Of a stretch of DNA of 6,719 nt, positions 1 to 5,429 are shown piece by piece (positions within the stretch are counted from its first letter, which is position 1; every line of letters starts with the position of its first letter). The notes under the pieces are model-generated. The model saw nothing but the letters and a program-made list of their open reading frames with translations. It ran no database searches and was not told the origin of the DNA. The DNA is from Thermoleptolyngbya sp046719575. GTDB lineage: Bacteria > Cyanobacteriota > Cyanobacteriia > Elainellales > Elainellaceae. The stretch is taken from NCBI GenBank assembly GCA_046719575.1, contig JBDNCP010000226.1:1-6719 (forward strand). Direction: 5' to 3'. The position numbers and the translations under genes were made by a program.

Positions 1-104
1 CCGCCATGCCCGACGCGCTTCATCTTGAGCGATCGCCGCACCTGCACCACGCAGTCGTGGGAGGTCAGCCCAGCAGGCTTATGCAGGTTCAAAAAACCGT
101 CCAT
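1..104 (-). CDS. truB: tRNA pseudouridine(55) synthase TruB, N-terminal fragment
   Basis: TruB isomerises U55 in the T-loop of tRNAs to pseudouridine and acts in the cytoplasm. The minus strand reads from an ATG at 104 down to the window edge: 34 complete codons beginning MDGFLNLHKPAGLTSHD and ending KRVGHG. This matches the family's N-terminus, where a GxLxLxKPxGxTSxD block is followed by a RxGHxGxLDP block whose Asp is catalytic; that Asp lies just beyond the edge. An in-frame TGA at 117-119 limits upstream starts, so ATG at 104 is the natural choice. There is no strong ribosome binding site. The gene is divergent from cmpA and shares the 105-611 spacer with it; no functional link to the transporter is implied. 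Identification is by recognition of the sequence, with only about a tenth of the protein visible. Confidence 0.9.
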   Translation of the reverse strand, partial: MDGFLNLHKPAGLTSHDCVVQVRRSLKMKRVGHG

Positions 105-160
105 CAGGGAATTCGCTCACGTCAGAGTGCTTTCGGAGAAGGGCAGAGAATCGCGAAGCC

Positions 161-208
161 ATAGTCATAAGACTATCGTTATATTCAAAATCATAAGTTT
201 ATATATAT
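161..208. promoter_or_regulatory. AT-rich core with dyads, candidate promoter/operator
   Basis: The segment contains a perfect inverted repeat ATAGTC-ATAA-GACTAT (161-176). It also has a second dyad TTAT-N10-ATAA (179-182/193-196) and a direct repeat TCATAAG at 165-171 and 191-197. It ends in TATATATA (200-207), which could serve as a -10 element on either strand: TATATA toward cmpA, or TATAAA (203-198) toward truB. The dyad spacing resembles the T-N11-A style of LysR-type regulator boxes, and the cmp operon is known to be controlled by the LysR-type CmpR, but the match is generic. No convincing -35 box is seen. Assignment is by composition and position only. Confidence 0.35.
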
Positions 209-494
209 GCTTCTCGCGAAAACAGAGTACACTCAATTCAACATCGAAAGTTGCACAGGCGCTACTGGTTTCGATCAGAAGTCGTATGCCAGAGTTGCAT
301 GACGGTACCGATGTGGGTTCGATTCTTACTTGTCTTACTTATTTTCGACTAGCGTTCTGTAACCTTGCTCATGCAGCGTCATACTTGCAGTTTTACAAAG
401 ATGACCGCTCCTGATCGCCAGGAAGACTGAGCTAAGAGACAGCGCTGACTTTCGCTATCGCTCGATCCATCACCCAGGCGATCGCCCAATCTCC

Positions 495-514
495 CTACTC
501 TGAACCCAGAGTGG
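495..514 (+). promoter_or_regulatory. hairpin in the cmpA upstream/leader region
   Basis: An 8-bp stem (CTACTCTG paired with CAGAGTGG, one U-G wobble) closes a 4-nt AACC loop. No T-run follows, so it does not look like an intrinsic terminator. It is the first of three short inverted repeats between 495 and the cmpA ribosome binding site. It is relevant only if transcription starts upstream of it, which is not established. Confidence 0.4.
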
Positions 515-537
515 CCTAGATTGCGCTATCTCCGTTC

Positions 538-553
538 GGCTAAGCCTTTAGCC
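538..553 (+). promoter_or_regulatory. inverted repeat in the cmpA leader region
   Basis: GGCTAA-GCCT-TTAGCC forms a perfect 6-bp stem with a 4-nt loop, 58 bp before the cmpA start. It could be an RNA hairpin or a protein-binding dyad; the sequence alone does not decide. Confidence 0.35.
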
Positions 554-580
554 CAAGGTTCAACTCAATGTTCACAAAGC

Positions 581-607
581 GACGATCTTCACCATCGTCT
601 TAGGAGG
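581..607 (+). promoter_or_regulatory. hairpin abutting the cmpA ribosome binding site
   Basis: GACGAT-CTTCACC-ATCGTC (581-599) is a perfect 6-bp inverted repeat with a 7-nt loop. It ends two bases before a strong Shine-Dalgarno sequence AGGAGG (602-607), itself 4 nt from the cmpA ATG. A hairpin in this place could influence ribosome access or protect the 5' end. The Shine-Dalgarno call is firm and the regulatory reading of the hairpin is inference. Confidence 0.5.
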
Positions 608-611
608 ATCT

Positions 612-1961
612 ATGTCTTATCTGTCTGGCTTGTCTCGTCGGAAGTTTCTGCTCACCGCTGGTGCGTCGGCGGCTGGCGCCGTCTTACTCAAAGGCTGCAC
701 ATCCCCCTCGCCTTCCGGTTCTGGCACATCGCCAGCCGCCAGCCCGGTTGCAGCCAACGATACACCCGAAACCACCAAAGCCGTCCTGGGCTATCTCCCA
801 ATTGTGGAATCTGCCCCGCTGATCATCGCCAAGCAAAAGGGCTTTTTTGACAAGTACGGCATGACCGAAGTGACCGTCGCCAAACAGGCCAACTGGGCTG
901 GTGCGCGGGATAACGTCACCATTGGCTCCGAAGCAGGCGGCATCGACGGTGGTCAGTGGCAAATGCCCATGCCCCATCTGATCCACGAAGGAATCATTAC
1001 GCTAAACAATCAAAAAGTGCCGATGGCGGTGCTGTGCCAGCTCAACACCCAAGGGAACGGCATTGCCGTTGCCGGTCTGCACCAGGGTAAAGGCATGGGT
1101 CTCAAGATCAATGACCTGGATTACGTCAAGAGCTTTCAAGCTAAGAACGGGCGTAAGTTCAAAGCTGCCTACACCTTCCCCAATGCCAACCAGGATTTCT
1201 GGATTCGCTATTGGTTTGCTGCGAGCGGCGTAGACCCGGATAAAGATATTGAGCTACTGGCCGTGCCCCCAGCAGAAACCGTGCAAGGAATGCGGAACGG
1301 CACGATGGATGCCTTTAGCACGGGCGACCCCTGGCCCTATCGCATTGTCAACGATGGAATCGGCTTTATGTCAACGCTGACCCACGAAATGTGGAAGTAT
1401 CACCCAGAAGAATACCTGGCGATGCGGGCTGATTGGGTCGAAAGCAACCCGAAGGCGACCAAGGCGATTCTCAAAGCAATCATGGAAGCGCAGCAGTGGT
1501 GCGACGATCCTGCAAACCGCGAAGAACTAGTGACGATCTGCGCTGGACGCGAGTTCTTCAACACAACAGCCGAGATCCTCACGCCACCCTACAAAGGGGC
1601 GTATAAGATGGGCGACAACAAGCCCGACTTCAACGACATCAACGTTGGCCCACTCTACTGGAAAGATCCCAACGGCAACAGCATTTCTTACCCCTACAAG
1701 AGCCACGACCTTTGGTTCCTGACGGAATCGCTGCGCTGGGGCTTCCACAAGAATTCGCTGACAGATCTGGATGTTGCTCAGCGCATCATCGACGAGGTAA
1801 ACCGCGAAGACCTGTGGCGCGAAGCTGCTAAGGAAGCAGGATTTGCGGCAGACGTGCCCAGCAGCACAAGCCGGGGGGTAGAAACCTTCTTTGACGGCGT
1901 GAAGTTTGATCCGGCGAATCCTGAAGCTTACCTCAAGAGCCTCAAGATCAAAGCTGCTTAG
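612..1961 (+). CDS. cmpA: ABC transporter substrate-binding lipoprotein, bicarbonate-type (CmpA; NrtA family)
   Basis: This 449-residue protein captures the anion outside the cytoplasmic membrane for import by CmpBCD. The N-terminus has a twin-arginine motif SRRKFLL (residues 8-14), a hydrophobic stretch and a lipobox LLKGC with Cys29. It is therefore predicted to be Tat-exported and lipid-anchored, with a Ser/Pro/Gly-rich linker to about residue 50. The rest is a nitrate/bicarbonate binding-protein fold (NMT1_2-like) ending SLKIKAA; the length is normal for the family. Pocket motifs are GGQWQMPMP (113-121), FPNANQDFWIRYW (189-201), STGDPWP (236-242) and HPEEY (264-268). As I recall them, NrtA has His (GGTHDMW) and Lys (HPEK) where this protein has Gln194 and Glu267, and CmpA has Gln and Glu. 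I therefore infer bicarbonate rather than nitrate. AGGAGG 4 nt before the ATG supports the start. It is the first gene of the operon. Confidence 0.8.
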   Translation: MSYLSGLSRRKFLLTAGASAAGAVLLKGCTSPSPSGSGTSPAASPVAANDTPETTKAVLGYLPIVESAPLIIAKQKGFFDKYGMTEVTVAKQANWAGARDNVTIGSEAGGIDGGQWQMPMPHLIHEGIITLNNQKVPMAVLCQLNTQGNGIAVAGLHQGKGMGLKINDLDYVKSFQAKNGRKFKAAYTFPNANQDFWIRYWFAASGVDPDKDIELLAVPPAETVQGMRNGTMDAFSTGDPWPYRIVNDGIGFMSTLTHEMWKYHPEEYLAMRADWVESNPKATKAILKAIMEAQQWCDDPANREELVTICAGREFFNTTAEILTPPYKGAYKMGDNKPDFNDINVGPLYWKDPNGNSISYPYKSHDLWFLTESLRWGFHKNSLTDLDVAQRIIDEVNREDLWREAAKEAGFAADVPSSTSRGVETFFDGVKFDPANPEAYLKSLKIKAA

Positions 1962-1965
1962 GAAG

Positions 1966-2042
1966 CAGGGGTTGGGGGGCTAGGGTGGATGAACTGGACA
2001 AGAATGAAGAGCGAAAAGCAAAAAATGAAGCCCTGACCCCTG
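1966..2042 (+). other. possible long-range stem after cmpA
   Basis: CAGGGGTTGGGG (1966-1977) can pair with CCCTGACCCCTG (2031-2042) as a 12-bp helix with two G-U wobbles, enclosing 53 nt. Stems after binding-protein genes are known in other ABC operons to stabilise the upstream message, giving excess binding protein. Whether this helix forms is inference. Confidence 0.3.
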
Positions 2043-2044
2043 AC
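2031..2044 (+). repeat. CCCTGAC heptamer doublet
   Basis: Two perfect copies of CCCTGAC in tandem (2031-2037, 2038-2044) are followed by CC. The 7-nt period is that of the short tandemly repeated repetitive (STRR) sequences described in cyanobacteria. Confidence 0.55.
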
Positions 2045-2071
2045 CCGCATTGCCCTGTTTTATCTGTTTAT

Positions 2072-2105
2072 CTATTTCTGTACCAGTACTATTTCTGTAC
2101 CAGTA
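2072..2105 (+). repeat. perfect 17-nt tandem duplication
   Basis: CTATTTCTGTACCAGTA occurs twice without a gap or mismatch (2072-2088 and 2089-2105). The perfect identity suggests a recent duplication or one maintained by selection. It lies in the non-coding cmpA-cmpB spacer. Confidence 0.9.
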
Positions 2106-2123
2106 TTCGTTTGAGCATTCCAA

Positions 2124-2157
2124 TCAAGTATTCTCTCGGCTCAAGTATTCTCTCAGC
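2124..2157 (+). repeat. 17-nt tandem duplication, one mismatch
   Basis: TCAAGTATTCTCTCGGC (2124-2140) is followed directly by the same sequence with a G-to-A change at its 15th base (2141-2157). The period equals that of the unrelated duplication 18 bp upstream, although the two units differ in sequence. Confidence 0.9.
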
Positions 2158-2219
2158 TTTGGATTGGCGATACATTCGGGGCCACGTCTGTTAATCTAGC
2201 GTTTCGATCAGGAGGTTCT

Positions 2220-3062
2220 ATGGCAGTTGGTATTCATTCTCGTTCTCGTGCTGCGGGTTGGCAAAGAACAGTGCAGTCTTTCATGGATGGGTCTGCGTCG
2301 AATTTTATCTTACCTATTTTGGGCATCCTGGCGTTTCTGATTGTTTGGCAGATTTTCTCTAGCGCTGGATTGATTTCGCTGCCAGGGCCGCTTCAGGTCA
2401 TTACGGATGAGCGTAGTCGATATTTAATCACGCATCCGTTCTATTACAACAGTGATCTGGATCAGGGTTTGTTTCGGCAGACGATGATCAGCTTGGGTCG
2501 TGTGGCAAGAGGATATATCGCAGCGGCAATTGTCGGCATTACGCTGGGAATCATCGTAGGCAGTAACAAGGTGATTGATAAATCGCTTGATCCCCTCTTT
2601 CAGTTTTTGCGAATGGTTGCGCCCTTGGCCTGGGTTCCCATTGCTCTGGCTGCGTTGCGACAAAACGAGCCTGCTGCGTTGTTTGTGATTTTCATTACGG
2701 CAATTTGGCCGATTTTGATTAATACCGCTGTGGGCGTGCGCGAGATTCCCCAAGACTACAAAAATGTGGCTCGCGTGTTGCAAATTTCCAAGCAAAAGTA
2801 TTTCTTTAAGGTGCTGCTGCCGTCAGCACTGCCCTACATTTTTACCGGGCTGAGGATTGCGATTGGTCTGGCATGGCTGGCGATTATTGCGGCAGAAATT
2901 GTGATGTCAGGTGTGGCAGGCATCGGTTTCTTTATCTGGGATGCGTATCAGCAGAACTATGTAACTGAAATCATTGTGGCGGTGATTTACATCGGCGCAG
3001 TCGGTTTGGCGCTCGATCGCTTCATGGCCTTTATCCAGCGCAAGATTGTGCCGAATGCCTAA
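2220..3062 (+). CDS. cmpB: ABC transporter permease CmpB (NrtB family)
   Basis: CmpB is the 280-residue membrane subunit, expected to act as a homodimer forming the translocation path in the cytoplasmic membrane. Hydrophobic segments lie near residues 29-46, 91-114, 130-146, 151-171, 207-228 and 247-266, consistent with about six helices of a BPD_transp_1 permease. The cytoplasmic coupling (EAA-like) loop that docks on the ATPases is at about 174-205 (EIPQDYKNVARVLQIS followed by LLPSALPYIFTG). The region FLRMVAPLAWVPIAL (129-143) resembles the LRxxxPLAWxPI block of the NrtB/CmpB group. AGGAGG (2210-2215) 4 nt before the ATG fixes the start, and the length is normal. The sequence does not by itself settle nitrate versus bicarbonate; the symbol follows the CmpA pocket. 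Confidence 0.85.
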   Translation: MAVGIHSRSRAAGWQRTVQSFMDGSASNFILPILGILAFLIVWQIFSSAGLISLPGPLQVITDERSRYLITHPFYYNSDLDQGLFRQTMISLGRVARGYIAAAIVGITLGIIVGSNKVIDKSLDPLFQFLRMVAPLAWVPIALAALRQNEPAALFVIFITAIWPILINTAVGVREIPQDYKNVARVLQISKQKYFFKVLLPSALPYIFTGLRIAIGLAWLAIIAAEIVMSGVAGIGFFIWDAYQQNYVTEIIVAVIYIGAVGLALDRFMAFIQRKIVPNA

Positions 3063-3184
3063 ACGTTTTAGGTTCTAGGTTCTAGGTTTCAGGGCGGGAG
3101 GGACGGAGTGAGCTATGCGGTTTCACCCAGTCATCCCAACCCCCATTGCCCCAGTTCCCAAATACTCATTTCTTATCACGTCCT
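3063..3184 (+). other. cmpB-cmpC spacer with heptamer repeat
   Basis: This 122-bp gap opens with a heptamer array (3069-3089), then a G-rich stretch and a C-rich stretch (3136-3157). It ends in an AT-richer segment without a recognisable Shine-Dalgarno sequence before the cmpC ATG. No terminator is seen. Confidence 0.5.
3069..3089 (+). repeat. TAGGTTC heptamer array, three copies
   Basis: TAGGTTC, TAGGTTC and TAGGTTT lie in tandem just after the cmpB stop. The 7-nt unit and intergenic position fit cyanobacterial STRR sequences. Confidence 0.8.
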
Positions 3185-5188
3185 ATGTCTCTCTTCGTTG
3201 CGGTTGATCAGGTCGAAAAGGTCTTTTCGCTGTCCGGCGGCGGGCAATATGTCGCGCTCAAGGGCATTGATTTGGAAATCAGAAAAGGTGAGTTTGTTTC
3301 GCTGATTGGTCACTCTGGTTGTGGCAAGTCTACGCTGCTGAATATGATTGCGGGGCTGGATTTGCCGACGGATGGCGTGGTGACGCTGGAGGGGCAGAGG
3401 GTGTCGCGGCCCGGGCCCGATCGCATGGTGGTATTTCAGAATTATTCGCTGTTGCCTTGGCTGACGGTGCGTGAAAATGTTGCGCTGGCGGTGGATGAGG
3501 TGCTGACGGATTTGCCCAAAGCGGAGCGGCGGGAGATTGTTGAGCAGCATATTAATTTAGTAGGGTTGCAGCACGCAGCCGATAAGCCGCCGGCACAACT
3601 TTCGGGTGGGATGAAGCAGCGGGTGGCGATCGCCCGTGCGCTGGCCATTCGTCCCAAGCTGCTGCTGCTGGATGAACCCTTTGGGGCGCTGGATGCGCTG
3701 ACTCGTGGAAACCTGCAACAGCAGTTGATGAAGATCTGCGAGGAAAACCAGGTAACGGCGGTGATGGTGACGCATGTCGTAGATGAGGCGGTACTGCTGA
3801 GCGATCGCATTGTCATGTTGACCAATGGCCCCGCGTCGAAGATTGGCGGCATCTTGGATGTGGATATTCCCCGCCCGCGCCGCCGGATGGACGTGGTGAA
3901 TCATCCCAGCTATTACAGCCTGCGCTCGGAGATTATCTACTTTTTGAACCAGCAGAAGCGCATTAAGAAACTGCGGGCTAAGAAAACGACGGCGATCGCC
4001 CGTCATGGCTTGGAAAAGGTCAACCTGGAAGTTGGCTTTGTACCGCTGACGGCCTGTGCGCCGCTCGTGGTGGCCAAAGAAAAGGGCTTCTTTGCCAAGC
4101 ATGGTCTAGACGACGTATCGCTGGTGCGCGAAAGTAGCTGGCGTGGCATCGTAGACGGCATCGTGGGTGGCTATCTGGATGCGGCTCAGATGCCTGCGGG
4201 GATGCCCGTCTGGTTGACGGTCGGTGGACACCAGGATACTCCGTTGCCCATTGTGTCATCCCTCACGATGACCCGCAATGGCAACGCCGTCACCCTCGCC
4301 AAAAAGTTCTATGAGCAGGGTGTCTATACTGCAACAGACTTTAAGCGGATGCTGCTAGAATCGACCGAGCAGCAGCACACACTGGGTATGGTACATCCGT
4401 CGTCGATGCACAATCTCTTGCTGCGCTATTGGCTTGCGTCTGGCGGCATCGACCCCGATCGGGACGTATCGCTCAAGACGATTCCCCCAGCGCAGATGAT
4501 TGCCGACCTAAAAGCGGGCACCATCGACGGCTACTGCGTGGGCGAACCCTGGAACCTGCGGGCCGCGATGGAAGACGCGGGTTTCACCGTGGCGACTGAC
4601 CTAGAAATTTGGCAGGGACATCCAGGTAAGGTGCTGGGCGTACGCGAAGACTGGGCGAACGCGCATCCGAATACGCACATTGCATTGGCGAAGGCTCTTT
4701 TGGAAGCCTGTCGGTATTGTGCTGATCCAGAGCATGAATCCGAGGTGCGATCGCTTTTGTCCCGCCGAGAGTACATTAGCACGAACGTCGATTATATCCA
4801 TCTGGGCGACCCCAACGAATTTGTTTGCAACCTAGAGCGGCCCATGCGCGAATATGCTCATCACCTGTTTTTTGGCGACGGCGTGAATCGCCCTAGCCGG
4901 ACTGAACACCTGTGGATGATGACGCAAATGGCTCGCTGGGGCAATATTCCCTTCCCACGCAACTGGATGGAAATTTTGGAGCGGGTTTGTCGGGTGAGTG
5001 TGTTCAGCACGGCTGCGAGGGAATTGGGCATATTGGATATCAAATATCATCGCGGGCCGATCACGCTGTTTGATGGCATGACGTTTGATGCTGAAGATCC
5101 CATTGCTTACCTAAACAGTCTGGACATTAAGCGTGACTTTAGCGTTGCTGAAGTGGCGATCGACTCTCGCCCGCTCGTTGCGGCTTAG
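3185..5188 (+). CDS. cmpC: ABC transporter ATPase fused to binding-protein-like domain, CmpC (NrtC family)
   Basis: This 667-residue protein has two parts. Residues 1-260 are an ABC ATPase: Walker A GHSGCGKST (42-50), Q-loop Gln85, signature LSGGMKQR (139-146), Walker B LLLLDEP (159-165) and switch His197. After a basic linker (259-275), residues 278-650 form a CmpA-like domain, cytoplasmic because it lacks a signal peptide; in NrtC the equivalent domain is regulatory. It carries HPSSMHNLLLRYW (404-416) and GHPGKVL (478-484), placing His409 and Lys482 where CmpA has Gln194 and Glu267. This is an NrtA-like pair. The residue after the switch His is Val (THVVDEA), where THD is usual. A TTG at 3146 is in frame, but ATG 3185 gives the family N-terminus MSLFVAVDQVEKVFSL; neither has a Shine-Dalgarno sequence. 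The fusion is diagnostic of Nrt/Cmp operons. Confidence 0.9.
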   Translation: MSLFVAVDQVEKVFSLSGGGQYVALKGIDLEIRKGEFVSLIGHSGCGKSTLLNMIAGLDLPTDGVVTLEGQRVSRPGPDRMVVFQNYSLLPWLTVRENVALAVDEVLTDLPKAERREIVEQHINLVGLQHAADKPPAQLSGGMKQRVAIARALAIRPKLLLLDEPFGALDALTRGNLQQQLMKICEENQVTAVMVTHVVDEAVLLSDRIVMLTNGPASKIGGILDVDIPRPRRRMDVVNHPSYYSLRSEIIYFLNQQKRIKKLRAKKTTAIARHGLEKVNLEVGFVPLTACAPLVVAKEKGFFAKHGLDDVSLVRESSWRGIVDGIVGGYLDAAQMPAGMPVWLTVGGHQDTPLPIVSSLTMTRNGNAVTLAKKFYEQGVYTATDFKRMLLESTEQQHTLGMVHPSSMHNLLLRYWLASGGIDPDRDVSLKTIPPAQMIADLKAGTIDGYCVGEPWNLRAAMEDAGFTVATDLEIWQGHPGKVLGVREDWANAHPNTHIALAKALLEACRYCADPEHESEVRSLLSRREYISTNVDYIHLGDPNEFVCNLERPMREYAHHLFFGDGVNRPSRTEHLWMMTQMARWGNIPFPRNWMEILERVCRVSVFSTAARELGILDIKYHRGPITLFDGMTFDAEDPIAYLNSLDIKRDFSVAEVAIDSRPLVAA

Positions 5189-5201
5189 CGGCCGGGCAGA
5201 C

Positions 5202-5303
5202 ATTCCCAGGGCTTACGCAGTTGGACTATTTCTCGCGGGCTGCACCCGCGAGAAATAGTCCGAAATCCAAAAAATTCATCGCAGGCGCGTAAGTCCTGAT
5301 TCC
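5202..5303. mobile_element. MITE-like element with TIRs and 5-bp direct repeats
   Basis: Inverted terminal repeats CAGGGCTTACGC (5207-5218) and GCGTAAGTCCTG (5287-5298) match at 11 of 12 positions and bound a 92-bp unit. Directly outside them is ATTCC on both sides (5202-5206 and 5299-5303), as expected for a target-site duplication. Inside lies a long perfect hairpin. There is no transposase, so it would be non-autonomous and mobilised in trans. Ends of the type GACTTACGCA recur in cyanobacterial small repeats as I recall, but I cannot assign an IS family. A chance 5-bp repeat is possible; the combination of all three signs makes the reading likely. Confidence 0.7.
5221..5263. repeat. 17-bp perfect inverted repeat (large hairpin)
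   Basis: GGACTATTTCTCGCGGG (5223-5239) and CCCGCGAGAAATAGTCC (5245-5261) are perfect complements around the 5-nt loop CTGCA. A flanking U-G and U-A pair extends the stem to 19 bp. It is the strongest hairpin in the window. No T-run follows on either strand, so it is not a canonical intrinsic terminator, but it would be stable in a cmpCD transcript and could block 3' exonucleases or mark a processing site. Confidence 0.95.
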
Positions 5304-5311
5304 TAGATATC

Positions 5312-5353
5312 GATTCTCGATTTTGGATTCTCGATTTTGGATTTGCGATTTTG
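5312..5353 (+). repeat. 14-nt tandem array, three copies
   Basis: GATTCTCGATTTTG (5312-5325), an identical copy (5326-5339) and GATTTGCGATTTTG (5340-5353, two changes) lie head to tail. The unit is two related heptamers, so this is a double-heptad form of the cyanobacterial STRR type. Confidence 0.9.
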
Positions 5354-5397
5354 GGTTGCCCGTCAAGCGTTTGCAGGGCTTCCAGCAATTTCAGTCG

Positions 5398-5429
5398 GAA
5401 TGCCACAAATAGAGAATGCCACAAGTGGA
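5398..5429 (+). repeat. 16-nt tandem duplication
   Basis: GAATGCCACAAATAGA (5398-5413) is followed by GAATGCCACAAGTGGA (5414-5429), identical at 14 of 16 positions with two A/G transitions. It lies upstream of cmpD in non-coding DNA. Confidence 0.85.

Larger units (their letters stand above)
105..611. promoter_or_regulatory. divergent truB / cmpA intergenic region
   Basis: This 507-bp spacer separates two divergent genes and must hold both promoters. An open frame on the plus strand reaches into it from within truB (25-414), but it lacks a ribosome binding site and resembles nothing known, so I treat the spacer as non-coding. Its most AT-rich part is 161-208, which contains dyads and a direct repeat. 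Nearer cmpA the sequence has three short inverted repeats. I searched by eye for the NtcA site GTA-N8-TAC and for TTA-N7/8-TAA, the reported pattern of the low-CO2 activator CmpR, and found no exact copy of either. The nearest NtcA-like string, GTA-N8-CAT at 359-372, has two mismatches. Confidence 0.6.
1962..2219 (+). other. cmpA-cmpB intercistronic spacer with repeats
   Basis: This 258-bp gap is long for two genes of one transporter. It contains a G-rich run after the cmpA stop, a CCCTGAC heptamer doublet at 2031-2044, two 17-nt tandem duplications (2072-2105 and 2124-2157), and the cmpB ribosome binding site AGGAGG (2210-2215). An open frame at 1985-2194 crosses these repeats but has no ribosome binding site and a low-complexity product, so I do not call it a gene. 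No hairpin followed by a T-run is seen, so read-through into cmpB is plausible. Confidence 0.6.

Noticed and set aside
359..372. NtcA-like site GTA-N8-CAT upstream of cmpA
   Set aside because: Two of the six consensus bases do not match and no TAN3T -10 box sits at the expected distance, so nitrogen control is not supported.
25..414. 129-codon open frame on the plus strand in the truB/cmpA spacer
   Set aside because: It overlaps truB antisense, has no ribosome binding site, spans the promoter-like AT-rich region, and its product shows no recognisable domain.
105..611. Guanidine (ykkC) riboswitch, which in bacteria can precede related ABC transporters
   Set aside because: I could not find its conserved sequence blocks in the leader, and the fused CmpC gene is not the arrangement expected for guanidine uptake.
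2072..2157. CRISPR-like array
   Set aside because: The units are head-to-tail duplications of two different 17-mers, without regular unique spacers.
1985..2194. 69-codon open frame between cmpA and cmpB
   Set aside because: It runs through both 17-nt duplications, lacks a ribosome binding site and encodes a repeat-derived sequence with no recognisable family.
3146..3184. N-terminal extension of CmpC from TTG at 3146
   Set aside because: The extra 13 residues do not resemble the family start and have no ribosome binding site, while ATG 3185 gives the usual N-terminus.
5221..5263. Intrinsic terminator after cmpC
   Set aside because: The stem is strong, but no T-run follows on either strand; the terminal repeats and flanking ATTCC fit an inserted element better.
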